Part shown: positions 47,780-59,200 of the stretch, one piece after another
Numbering within the stretch: the stretch's first letter is position 1
Layout: each line of letters begins with the position of its first letter
NCBI GenBank assembly: GCA_014843695.1
Contig: JABXNX010000068.1
Coordinates: forward strand, 100,557 to 164,556
From: Archivesica marissinica
Lineage: Eukaryota; Mollusca; Bivalvia; Venerida; Vesicomyidae
Reading direction: 5' to 3'
DNA length: 64,000 bases
Made by a program: the position numbers and the translations under genes
Notes under the pieces: model-generated
Databases searched by the model: none
What the model saw: only the letters and a program-made list of their open reading frames with translations
What the model was told of the DNA's origin: nothing

Positions 47780-49267
47780 CAGGGCTGTACAAATCCTATC
47801 GCCCGACGCCCGGGACAAGTCGAAAATTACGGCGGACAAGTGGCTAATTTCAAAACGTTAGTCCCGGACAAGTGCCTTTTTCAAAAATCATAATCATCTT
47901 TTTTGACAGAAAATCTTAAAAAACCCAGAAAATCTATATAAAAAACCCCAGCTCTATTTACTTTTACCAAAAAACGGATGAATTACCATGGTAGAAATCT
48001 AATGAAACATCGTATTTATATACGCGTGTTGTGAGATCACGTGATCACACATATGCCGATTGCGAATGTAAACAATGCGATGAACTGTGACAACACTCGC
48101 TAATTTAAAGATTAAGAGTGGACATACATAATAAATAGATGAATGAGGCCTGATTGGGTTGATTTGTTATGATGGACGTGTGCTACAAACGTGGGCAATT
48201 AATGTTACAGACTGCAAACACTGATTGATATTCGCCGATACATGCGTCCATTCTGTCTTTTTTGCCGAGGTGCAGAAAACGTCACTATTTTTAAAGAGGT
48301 AAGTTGTGTTTTTTAATTTCATGATATAATTAGAGCAATTCAAGTTCAAGATTAGCCAACCGATATGATTTACTCAATTTTATATAGAAATATACTGTAA
48401 ATAATTATCGGACTCTGCACATTTCGTCCATATTAATTATTCTATTAAACTGCGCTGCCGTGTTAAGATCAATATGAGTTTACTTAAATTCTTTAGTTCT
48501 AAACGGAAAAGTGAAGGTGAAAGTGGGGAGGCTAAAAAGAACAGACTGAGTATTGAGTGAGTACACTCACTGATGATTCCATTTTGAATTCATAATTATG
48601 TAGTGATATGCATGTATATTTGCAGGTTCCAGACCTTCAACGAGAAACCACTGAAGTCCTTCCAGGCCCTGGACTACAGTACAGGTCCGTCCCAAGTGAG
48701 CGACATCAGCTGGCCAGCCACGGAAAAGAAGATCTACAGGACATCCTGAACCATATGATGGCTGTGTTCCCTGAGGCTAGTCACAGCCAGATTCAGACGG
48801 AGTATGTGCAGTTGAAGGTGCTTATGAGGCAACAGCAGCAGAGCAGTGAGGTGTACGCCAAACTATTAAGGACCAGCCCGAGTGCCATTAAGTGAACTGA
48901 AGAGAACTGGGCCTTCTCTGCAAGACTTTGATGCTGAGAAGGCCACCAGGCACTGGCTTGCCTGTGGCAAAGGTGGTCGTCATGTCCACGGGTATATGTG
49001 TTAAGAAACGTGTGTGACCGGTGTTGTAAATAATTATTATTAGTTTGTGTGTAATAATGATTCTTTATTTATTTAGATAATTTATGTAAATAAGAGTAAA
49101 AACTGAATTAAATCATCTTAATCATGATCTTGTCTCTGTCTCAATTAGCCTATACGTAAAGATACATATGATATCACATTTTTAATTGCTGTTTTGGCAA
49201 AATATTATTGGACAAGTGGCATCCTGGTCCTAGACAAGTGGCCTTGAAAAATATTTGTACAACCCTG
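47780..49267 (+). mobile_element. hAT-like DNA transposon, 1,488 bp
   Basis: Terminal inverted repeats CAGGGCTGTACAAAT (47780-47794) and ATTTGTACAACCCTG (49253-49267) have one mismatch and the CAGGG start typical of hAT. Subterminal GGACAAGTGGC motifs occur at both ends. GACCAG occurs beside both ends, but a clean 8-bp target duplication is not visible. There is no complete transposase; a short two-exon frame lies inside. Confidence 0.7.
48474..48749 (+). CDS. Two-exon 68-residue ORF inside the hAT element, unknown function
   Basis: ATG at 48474 reads MSLLKFFSSKRKSEGESGEA and runs to 48556, where GTGAGT begins a 69-base intron ending TTTGCAG at 48625. The phase is kept (phase 2), and the second exon reads FQTFNEKPLKSFQALDYSTG and stops at 48747-48749. 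Beyond the stop, plausible coding continues in the other two frames: DLQDILNHMMAVFPEA near 48740-48893, then LQDFDAEKATRHWLACGKGG to about 49002. This looks like a frameshifted longer gene rather than a designed 68-residue protein. An MSLLKFF-type start is common in hAT proteins, but I cannot name the family. It could also be a host gene fragment captured by the transposon. Confidence 0.5.
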
Positions 49268-49487
49268 ACCAGTCATGTGACATCTGACCATGCTTCAGCT
49301 CTGTCAGCGAAATTATACTATATAAATATTTTAAATACGGATGAAAATACGCCGAGCATAGGAATACGCCGAGCATAGGTTCCACCACTCTATGTATGTT
49401 CCATTAATGTCAAACCCCTTACGGGGACCTAGACATGTTTTCCTGGTCAGGCTTAACCTACCATAGTGGTTAACCAGTACTAAGAAG

Positions 49488-49590
49488 CAATGTGTGTGAG
49501 GTGCCTTGCTCAATGACACTACATACGTGACCTGACCGAGTATTGAACCCGGGACCGCTTGATTCCAAATCCGACGCTGGACCACGGACG
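49488..49590 (-). mobile_element. SINE, third family (C)
   Basis: The reverse complement has A box TGGTCCAGCGTCGGA and B box GGGTTCAATACTC, then TGTCATTGAGCAAGGCACC, a central motif also partly present at 38237-38260. It differs from families A and B. Confidence 0.6.
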
Positions 49591-49867
49591 TCACACATCA
49601 TGCACATGCCTGAGGTAGTTTTCCAATATGCGTTGTAAAATAAGTGAATAATCCTTCTTTTCATAACTGGTATAAAAAAGAATAGGTTTTGGCCAAATAT
49701 TTTTTTTGGCCTGTGAAATTCCCCCCCCCCCCATGTAATTTAATGTAATTTTTTCACTTGCACAGTTTATGGAATACCTTTATGAAAAACATCATTTCAG
49801 TGTGATTTTAGGAATAGATTAAAAAAATAGCATTATACACATATTTTCTACAAATGGGCATTTTAGT

Positions 49868-50095
49868 TTATACAAATTTATTTTAGCTTGATTGCGAAAC
49901 AAGTTCTTATAACTTATACTAATCACTCTCGAGACCTCATTACTGATGGAATCCATCGCCACGAGGGAGAGAGAAGAGGCATGTGGAATTTAAATGCCTT
50001 GCCTAAGGACACAATCGTAACGGCTCCAGCGGGGCTCGAACTCCAGGCCTTTCGCACGTGAAGCGAACGCGCTACCACTGAGGTATCACGACTTC
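49868..50095 (-). mobile_element. SINE family B, most complete copy
   Basis: Minus-strand copy with full tRNA-like head: A-box region GTGATACCTCAGTGGTAGCG and B box GAGTTCGAGCCCC in the reverse complement. Then the body GGCAAGGCATTTAAATTCCA and the conserved end GAACTTGTTTCGCAATC(A/G)AGC. Confidence 0.88.
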
Positions 50096-50964
50096 CACAA
50101 TGGGCACTTTACCGTGCAGCAGGCCTTTTGCTATTACTGTTCATCAGTTGCATAGCAAAGGACTGCATTTTTAAACACAGTGTACGAAGATGAGAATGTT
50201 TTCTAACAGAGTTCGTGAGTTTTATCTCAGCTGCTTCAGAAAGTCACATGATTATCACCTGACATTGATATTTCAGTATTGTACAGGGTGTCTCAAAAAA
50301 GGTCATACCTTATATATTTTTACTAATATTAAGAGAACTTGTCTGGAATATAAATATCCTCATTACCTTCTTTGGACATGTATGGGTTATTATTGTTACT
50401 AGTACAGACCAGACCAACGCCATGTGTCCCTTAGTACAGGATGTACTCATCTACTGCCATGCCAAATGTCTACCAGGCAGTTAGAGAGCTTAGTGAAAAT
50501 GCTTGTCTATGTTCAGACGCAATGATGAATTCATATGCCCCTACCATGGTTCTACACCGATATATAAACTGTCAAATTTGAATACAGTTCCAGAATGACC
50601 CCATAGTTATTTTATCATGTTATAGTTTTTTATTAACATGTGTTAGGTTACATTTGGACAGTACCTATATACAGGTCATACAAGGATACTCTTCATTTTA
50701 GAGGGTATCGATAATAGGTCAATATTTTAAATGGTGGCTGGCTGCTACCTATTGTGTTTAGTTGACTACAATTTGTTGTTTTGATAGTCATTATTTTATA
50801 TAATGATATGGATAAATGGAAATGATATAATTTAAAGGTAATGCATGTTTTGGATTACCTTCCATTACTTTTAATAGCAGAGCAACAGTGCTTATGGTAT
50901 CGAAAGCCGGTCAGTCAATGATACATGTCAAAACCACAGGCACAAGACACACATTTTTTTTTTC
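50096..50964. other. Intron 1 of CEP20, no gene recognised
   Basis: Non-coding, AT-rich. ACAGGGTGTCTCAAAAAAGG at 50282 resembles one mariner end, but no partner end is seen. Confidence 0.45.
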
Positions 50965-51784
50965 TATGGCAGTGCTCAAAAAATAGGACTGCCCGGGGCC
51001 CCTCAAAATCCAAGTCGCGCCTGTCTCTCTTTAAGGTGTCTAAAAAAATCTCGGGGCCCGGAGAAATTTTTTAATGTCTCTCGATTTCCGGTCTCGGAGA
51101 CGACACTCGTAAACATTCTCGGGCCTGATGACTAAATCAATCAATTATACCTCTTTTGTCCTCTGTTTACACAACATTAGCTACTGCAACACCTAAATAA
51201 TAGCCCCCAATAAACAATGACTTCACTAATTTCTCAATCATGCTGAGAAACCCCGATACATTAGCATACAACTCGCTGATTGGCTGTATCAGGGATATAC
51301 CTTCATTAATAGCATAAATAAATTGCGTGGTCTTTGTCTGTACAATGGATGAAAGATGGATTCATTAGCAGATTAGCGACGAGATATGATAGGATATATT
51401 AGCATAATTGAGAATTGAGTAGATGGAAACTTCTACAGATGTGAAATGGACAAATGTTGAAATTTCTCATGGGTCGTCCAAAATGAAAGTGAAAGTAGAA
51501 AATGTAAACACAATATTGAACAACTTGACAGTAAAAAAACATTTCAAAATGGAAAATAGTTTTTCAGCCGTTGTGGAAAGAAACTTTCTACTGGCTATGG
51601 TTTGATGAAATAACACACAAGATGTTTTGTATGGTTCGGGTGGCAGTAAACTAGAGCTGAAAAGAATACTCTTCTGCAATTGAAGATCAAATTTAACCTT
51701 CAGTTGAAGATCAAATTTCAGCCTAAGTATAATGTCAAGATTACTGCCAATTGTCCCAAGATTACTGCCTCTATCGTTAAGGTT
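50965..51784 (+). mobile_element. About 820-bp dispersed repeat, copy 2, inverted relative to copy 1
   Basis: Matches 40574-41407 in inverted orientation throughout, including ATTGGCTGTATCAGGGATAT and CTAATTTCTCAATCATGCTG. The frame from 51423 keeps VEISHGSSKMKVKVENVNTI but has a different, shorter C-terminal end. Confidence 0.75.
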
Positions 51785-52127
51785 GCAGGGATCAGTTTAG
51801 AGGGCGATGTGGGCGAAATTGTCGCCCTAGGGACCCTGACTTCGCCCTCTGGGATGTGAGAGTGCGCAATCGCGTCCTTAAATGGTGTTATTTAATATAC
51901 TAATGCAAAATAGGGTTAAAATGCACAGTACAACCATTAAACACAACATTTGAATAGAAGGAGTGCTTTATAATGGGCCAGTGTATCTTTACTAGACCAA
52001 ATTTTGTTTGAAAATCGTAAAAACCAAAAAATATTTTTTTTTAGGAAGAAGTGGGGCCCCCAGAGGGCGAAGTCAGGGTCCCTAGGGCGACAATTTCGCC
52101 CACATCGCCCTCTATAATGATCCCTGC
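51785..52127. mobile_element. 343-bp non-autonomous DNA transposon with 69-bp TIRs
   Basis: Terminal inverted repeats of 69 bp with two mismatches: GCAGGGATCAGTTTAGAGGG at 51785 and its complement ending at 52127. The interior of about 205 bp (GTCCTTAAATGGTGTTATTT) also occurs at 26765-27022. A 61-codon and an 87-codon frame cross it but have no family match. Confidence 0.85.
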
Positions 52128-52400
52128 TACTTCGTTAAATGCAATCATGCTGCCTGCAGCCTCAGCGTGCAGAGCAATACAGAAAACAAGTCCAAAACAA
52201 AAAGTAAAATCCAATAATGATTCCATTATGGATAAGATCTGCGGCGAATATACATCGCTATTTCATTGGCTGCTGTTTTCATATGGATTTACATGTTTCA
52301 TTTTTGACCAATGAGGCATTGTAATGGGTTTTTGACTGTAAAATTTGATAATAAAGGTTTCTTGTTGGTGTTGGGTTGTGGTGATCCACAGCAACTAGTC

Positions 52401-55327
52401 CATTTTAGTTTATAATAACGATACATTTTAGTTTATAATAACGATACATTTTAGTTTATGATAGATATATTTTAGTTTATAATAACGATACATTTTAGTT
52501 TATAATAACGATACAGTTTAGTTTATAATAACGATGCATTTTAGGTTATAACATTTTAGTTTATAATAACGATACATTTTAGTTTATAATAACGATACAT
52601 TTTAGTTTATAATAGATATATTTTAGTTTATAATAACGATACATTTTAGTTTATAATAACGATACATTTTAGTTTATAATAACGATACATTTTAGTTTAT
52701 AATAACGATACAGTTTAGTTTATAATAACGATGCATTTTAGGTTATAACATTTTAGTTTATAATAACGATACATTTTAGTTTATAATAACGATACATTTT
52801 AGTTTATAATAGATATATTTTAGTTTATAATAACGATACATTTTAGTTTATAATAACGATACATTTTAGTTTATGATAACGATGCATTTTAGTTTATAAT
52901 AACGATACTTTAGTTTATAATAACGATACATTTTAGTTTATAATAACGATACATTTTAGTTTATAATAGATACATTTTAGTTTATAATAACGATACATTT
53001 TAGTTTATAATAACGATACAGTTTAGTTTATAATAACGATGCATTTTAGGTTATAACATTTTAGTTTATAATAACGATACATTTTAGTTTATAATAACGA
53101 TACATTTTAGTTTATAATAGATACATTTTAGTTTATAATAGATACATTTTAGTTAGTTTATAATAGATACATTTTAGTTTATAATAACAATACATTTTAG
53201 TTTATAATAACGATACATTTTAGTTTATAATAGATACATTTTAGTTTATGATAACGATGCATTTTAGTTTATAATAGATACATTTTAGTTTATAATAACG
53301 ATGCATTTTAGTTTATAATAGATACATTTTAGTTTATAATAGATACATTTTAGTTTAAAATAACGATGCATTTTAGTTTATAATAGATACATTTTAGTTT
53401 ATAATAGATACATTTTAGTTTATAATAGATACATTTTAGTTTATAATAACGATACATTTTAGTTTATAATAACGATACATTTTAGTTTATAATAGATACA
53501 TTTTAGTTTATAATAACGATGCATTTTAGTTTATAATAGATACATTTTAGTTTATAATAGATACATTTTAGTTTATAATAACGATACATTTTAGTTTATA
53601 ATAGATACATTTTAGTTTATAATAGATACATTTTAGTTTATAATAACAATACATTTTAGTTTATAATAGATACATTTTAGTTTATAATAGATACATTTTA
53701 GTTTATAATAACGATACATTTTAGTTTATAATAGATACATTTTAGTTTATGATAACGATGCATTTTAGTTTATAATAGATACATTTTAGTTTATAATAAC
53801 GATGCATTTTAGTTTATAATAGATACATTTTAGTTTATAATAGATACATTTTAGTTTAAAATAACGATGCATTTTAGTTTATAATAGATACATTTTAGTT
53901 TATAATAGATACATTTTAGTTTATAATAGATACATTTTAGTTTATAATAGATACATTTTAGTTTATAATAGATACATTTTAGTTTATAATAATGATACAT
54001 TTTAGTTTATAATAGATACGTTTTAGTTTATAATAGATACATTTTAGTTTATAATAGATACATTTTAGTTTATAATAGATACATTTTAGTTTATAATAGA
54101 TACATTTTAGTTTATAATAGATACATATTAGTTTATAATAACGATGCATTTTAGTTTATAATAACGATACATTTTATTTTATAATAGATACATTTTAGTT
54201 TATAATAGATACATTTTAGTTTATAATAGATACATTTTAGTTTATAATAGATACATTTTAGTTTATAATAACGATACATTTTAGTTTATAATAGATACAT
54301 TTTAGTTTATATTAGTTTATAATAGATACATTTTAGTTTATAATAGATACATTTTAATTTATAATAACGATGCATTTTAGTTTATAATAACGATACATTT
54401 TAGTTTATAATAGATACATTTTAGTTTATAATAGATACATTTTAGTTTATAATAATGATACATTTTAGTTTATAATAGATACATTTTAGTTTATAATAGA
54501 TACATTTTAGTTTATAATAACAATACATTTTAGTTTATAATAGATACATTTTAGTTTATAATAACGATACATTTTAGTTTATAATAATGATACATTTTAG
54601 TTTATAATAACGATACATTTTAGTTTATAATAACGATGCATTTTAGTTTATAATAACGATACATTTTAGTTTATAATAACGATGCATTTTAGTTTATAAT
54701 AGATACATTTTAGTTTATAATAGATACATTTTAGTTTATAATAGATACATTTTAGTTTATAATAGATACATTTTAGTTTATAATAGATACATTTTAGTTT
54801 ATAATAGATACATTTTAGTTTATAGTAACGATGCATTTTAGTTTATAATAGATACATTTTAGTTTATAATAGATACATTTTAGTTTATAATAACGATACA
54901 TTTTAGTTTATAATAACGATACATTTTAGTTTATAATAACGATACATTTTAGTTTATAATAGATACATTTTAGTTTATAATAACGATACAGTTTAGTTTA
55001 TAATAACGATGCATTTTAGGTTATAACATTTTAGTTTATAATAACGATACACTTTAGTTTATAATAACGATACATTTTAGTTTATAATAACGATACATTT
55101 TAGTTTATAATAACGATACATTTTAGTTTATAATAGATACATTTTAGTTTATAATAACGATACATTTTAGTTTATAATAACGATACATTTTAGTTTATAA
55201 TAACGATACATTTTAGTTTATAATAACGATACATTTTAGTTTATAATAACGATACATTTTAGTTTCTAATAACGATACATTTTAGTTTCTAATAACGATA
55301 CATTTTAGTTTATAATAACGATACATT
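52401..55327. repeat. AT-rich 21/23-bp minisatellite, about 2.9 kb
   Basis: Alternating units ACATTTTAGTTTATAATAACGAT (23 bp) and ACATTTTAGTTTATAATAGAT (21 bp), about 130 copies. A rarer GCATTTTAGGTTATAACATT junction recurs at 52535, 52733, 53040 and 55010, marking higher-order duplication. CEP20 intron 1. Confidence 0.95.
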
Positions 55328-55360
55328 GTTTGTACAACGGAAGCTTAGAAGTTATGGCCC

Positions 55361-55924
55361 TTTGTTTCCTCCATTCATTGATGCATGTCTAATTAACTCC
55401 TACAGTTTTCCGTTACTTTGTTTCCTCCATTCATTGATGCATGTCTAATTAACTCCTACAGTTTTACTTTGTTTCCTCCATTCATTGATGCTTGTCTAAT
55501 TAACTCCTACAGTTTTACTTTGTTTCCTCCATTCATTGATGCTTGTCTAATTAACTCCTACAGTTTTACTTTGTTTCCTCCATTCATTGATGCTTGTCTA
55601 ATTAACTCCTACAGTTTTACTTTGTTTCCTCCATTCATTGATGCTTGTCTAATTAACTCCTACAGTTTTACTTTGTTTCCTCCATTCATTGATGCTTGTC
55701 TAATTAACTCCTACAGTTTTACTTTGTTTCCTCCATTCATTGATGCTTGTCTAATTAACTCCTACAGTTTTACTTTGTTTCCTCCATTCATTGATGCTTG
55801 TCTAATTAACTCCTACAGTTTTACTTTGTTTCCTCCATTCATTGATGCTTGTCTAATTAACTCCTACAGTTTTACTTTGTTTCCTCCATTCATTGATGCT
55901 TGTCTAATTAACTCCTACAGTTTT
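55361..55924. repeat. 51-bp minisatellite, 11 copies, with 3'-splice-site-like motif
   Basis: Units start TTTGTTTCCTCCATTCATTG and end CTAATTAACTCCTACAG(TTTTAC). The unit end resembles a branch point, pyrimidine stretch and CAG acceptor. A 202-codon plus-strand frame with a 17-residue period is a by-product of the 51-bp length. It lies 128 bases before the true acceptor of CEP20 exon 2. Confidence 0.95.
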
Positions 55925-56051
55925 CCTTACTCATCATTATATAGTGATAATGACTCATCTGTATTATTGATTTCAGTATTTATTTTGATATATATATATG
56001 GCATAACTAATTTAACAATTTCTTAACATTTTCATGATTTCACTTTTACAG

Positions 56052-56249
56052 TTATTAAAGACACATTGGAAAACCGAGGTGTGCTAGGCGAGATTAAAGC
56101 TCGGATAAGAGCTGAAGTGTTCAACTCACTGGACGACCATACTGATGCAAAACCACCACTAAGCAATGAGAATATGATAATAAATGAACTGTTCCGAGAA
56201 TATCTACAATTCAACAAATATAAATACACAGCCTCTGTCATGATTGCAG
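56052..56249 (+). CDS. CEP20: CEP20 exon 2 (198 bp), LisH region
   Basis: Acceptor CACTTTTACAG precedes 56052 and donor GTACAC starts at 56250; the exon is phase 1 at both ends. It encodes IKDTLENRGVLGEIKARIRA, then EVFNSLDD..., NELFREYLQFNKYKYTASVM and IA. This is the TOF/LisH dimerisation core of CEP20 and is very close to the vertebrate protein (KARIRAEVFNALDD, YLEFNKYKYTASVLIA). The donor AG-GTACAC lacks the G at +5 and so is weak. The last 24 bases of the exon and the donor form part of the 55-bp unit that then repeats through intron 2. Confidence 0.95.
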
Positions 56250-59200
56250 GTACACAAATATTATTAACCCCTCATATAATACACAGCCTCTGTCATGATT
56301 GCAGGTACACAACTATTATTAACCCCTCATATAATACACGGCCTCTGTCATGATTGCAGGTACACAAATATTATTAACCCCTCATATAATACATGGCCTC
56401 TGTCATGATTGCAGGTACACAAATATTATTAACCCCTCATATAATACACGGCCTCTGTCATGATTGCAGGTACACAAATATTATTAACCCCTCATATAAT
56501 ACATGGCCTCTGTCATGATTGCAGGTACACACATATTATTAACCCCTCATATAATACATGGCCTCTGTCATGATTGCAGGTACACACATATTATTAACCC
56601 CTCATATAATACATGGCCTCTGTCATGATTGCAGGTACACAAATATTATTAACCCCTCATATAATACACGGCCTCTGTCATGATTGCAGGTACACAAATA
56701 TTATTAACCCCTCATATAATACACGGCCTCTGTCATGATTGCAGGTACACAAATATTATTAACCCCTCATATAATACATGGCCTCTGTCATGATTGCAGG
56801 TACACAAATATTATTAACCCCTCATATAATACATGGCCTCTGTCATGATTGCAGGTACACAAATATTATTAACCCCTCATATAATACATGGCCTCTGTCA
56901 TGATTGCAGGTACACAAATATTATTAACCCCTCATATAATACACGGCCTCTGTCATGATTGCAGGTACACAAATATTATTAACCCCTCATATAATACACG
57001 GCCTCTGTCATGATTGCAGGTACACAAATATTATTAACCCCTCATATAATACACGGCCTCTGTCATGATTGCAGGTACACAAATATTATTAACCCCTCAT
57101 AATACATGGCCTCTGTCATGATTGCAGGTACACAAATATTATTAACCCCTCATATAATACACGGCCTCTGTCATGATTGCAGGTACACAAATATTATTAA
57201 CCCCTCATATAATACACGGCCTCTGTCATGATTGCAGGTACACAAATATTATTAACCCCTCATATAATACACGGCCTCTGTCATGATTGCAGGTACACAA
57301 ATATTATTAACCCCTCATATAATACATGGCCTCTGTCATGATTGCAGGTACACAAATATTATTAACCCCTCATATAATACACGGCCTCTGTCATGATTGC
57401 AGGTACACAAATATTATTAACCCCTCATATAATACATGGCCTCTGTCATGATTGCAGGTACACAAATATTATTAACCCCTCATATAATACACGGCCTCTG
57501 TCATGATTGCAGGTACACAAATATTATTAACCCCTCATATAATACACGGCCTCTGTCATGATTGCAGGTACACAAATATTATTAACCCCTCATATAATAC
57601 ACGGCCTCTGTCATGATTGCAGGTACACAAATATTATTAACCCCTCATATAATACACGGCCTCTGTCATGATTGCAGGTACACAAATATTATTAACCCCT
57701 CATATAATACATGGCCTCTGTCATGATTGCAGGTACACAAATATTATTAACCCCTCATATAATACACGGCCTCTGTCATGATTGCAGGTACACAAATATT
57801 ATTAACCCCTCATATAATACACGGCCTCTGTCATGATTGCAGGTACACAAATATTATTAACCCCTCATATAATACACGGCCTCTGTCATGATTGCAGGTA
57901 CACAAATATTATTAACCCCTCATATAATACATGGCCTCTGTCATGATTGCAGGTACACAAATATTATTAACCCCTCATATAATACATGGCCTCTGTCATG
58001 ATTGCAGGTACACAAATATTATTAACCCCTCATATAATACACGGCCTCTGTCATGATTGCAGGTACACAAATATTATTAACCCCTCATATAATACATGGC
58101 CTCTGTCATGATTGCAGGTACACAAATATTATTAACCCCTCATATAATACACGGCCTCTGTCATGATTGCAGGTACACAAATATTATTAACCCCTCATAT
58201 AATACATGGCCTCTGTCATGATTGCAGGTACACAAATATTATTAACCCCTCATATAATACACGGCCTCTGTCATGATTGCAGGTACACAAATATTATTAA
58301 CCCCTCATATAATACACGGCCTCTGTCATGATTGCAGGTACACAAATATTATTAACCCCTCATATAATACACGGCCTCTGTCATGATTGCAGGTACACAA
58401 ATATTATTAACCCCTCATATAATACACGGCCTCTGTCATGATTGCAGGTACACAAATATTATTAACCCCTCATATAATACATGGCCTCTGTCATGATTGC
58501 AGGTACACAAATATTATTAACCCCTCATATAATACACGGCCTCTGTCATGATTGCAGGTACACAAATATTATTAACCCTCATATAATACACGGCCTCTGT
58601 CATGATTGCAGGTACACAAATATTATTAACCCCTCATATAATACACGGCCTCTGTCATGATTGCAGGTACACAAATATTATTAACCCCTCATAATACATG
58701 GCCTCTGTCATGATTGCAGGTACACAAATATTATTAACCCCTCATATAATACACGGCCTCTGTCATGATTGCAGGTACACAAATATTATTAACCCCTCAT
58801 ATAATACACGGCCTCTGTCATGATTGCAGGTACACAAATATTATTAACCCCTCATATAATACATGGCCTCTGTCATGATTGCAGGTACACAAATATTATT
58901 AACCCCTCATATAATACACGGCCTCTGTCATGATTGCAGGTACACAAATATTATTAACCCCTCATATAATACACGGCCTCTGTCATGATTGCAGGTACAC
59001 AAATATTATTAACCCCTCATATAATACACGGCCTCTGTCATGATTGCAGGTACACAAATATTATTAACCCCTCATATAATACACGGCCTCTGTCATGATT
59101 GCAGGTACACAAATATTATTAACCCCTCATATAATACATGGCCTCTGTCATGATTGCAGGTACACAAATATTATTAACCCCTCATATAATACACGGCCTC

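Larger units (their letters stand above)
47300..49390. mobile_element. Tc1/mariner-type MITE, copy 2, split by a hAT element
   Basis: Ends GAGTGGTGGAACCTATGCTC (47300) and its complement (49371-49390), flanked by TA. It aligns along its length with copy 1 at 41858 (TATTTTCTTAAGTCGTGAA and GGCACCTGTTT.CATGGGGAA). Without the hAT insertion it is about 600 bp. In CEP20 intron 1. Confidence 0.87.

Noticed and set aside
43825..50095. tRNA genes at A/B-box sequences
   Set aside because: The A and B boxes sit in SINE heads. The acceptor and anticodon stems do not pair and the sequence continues into shared SINE bodies.
50282..50320. Mariner terminal repeat ACAGGGTGTCTCAAAAAAGG
   Set aside because: Only one end is seen, with no inverted partner or transposase nearby.
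55418..56026. 202-codon frame with a 17-residue FPPFIDACLINSYSF repeat
   Set aside because: A 51-bp tandem repeat in CEP20 intron 1. It has no start context and no non-repetitive domain.
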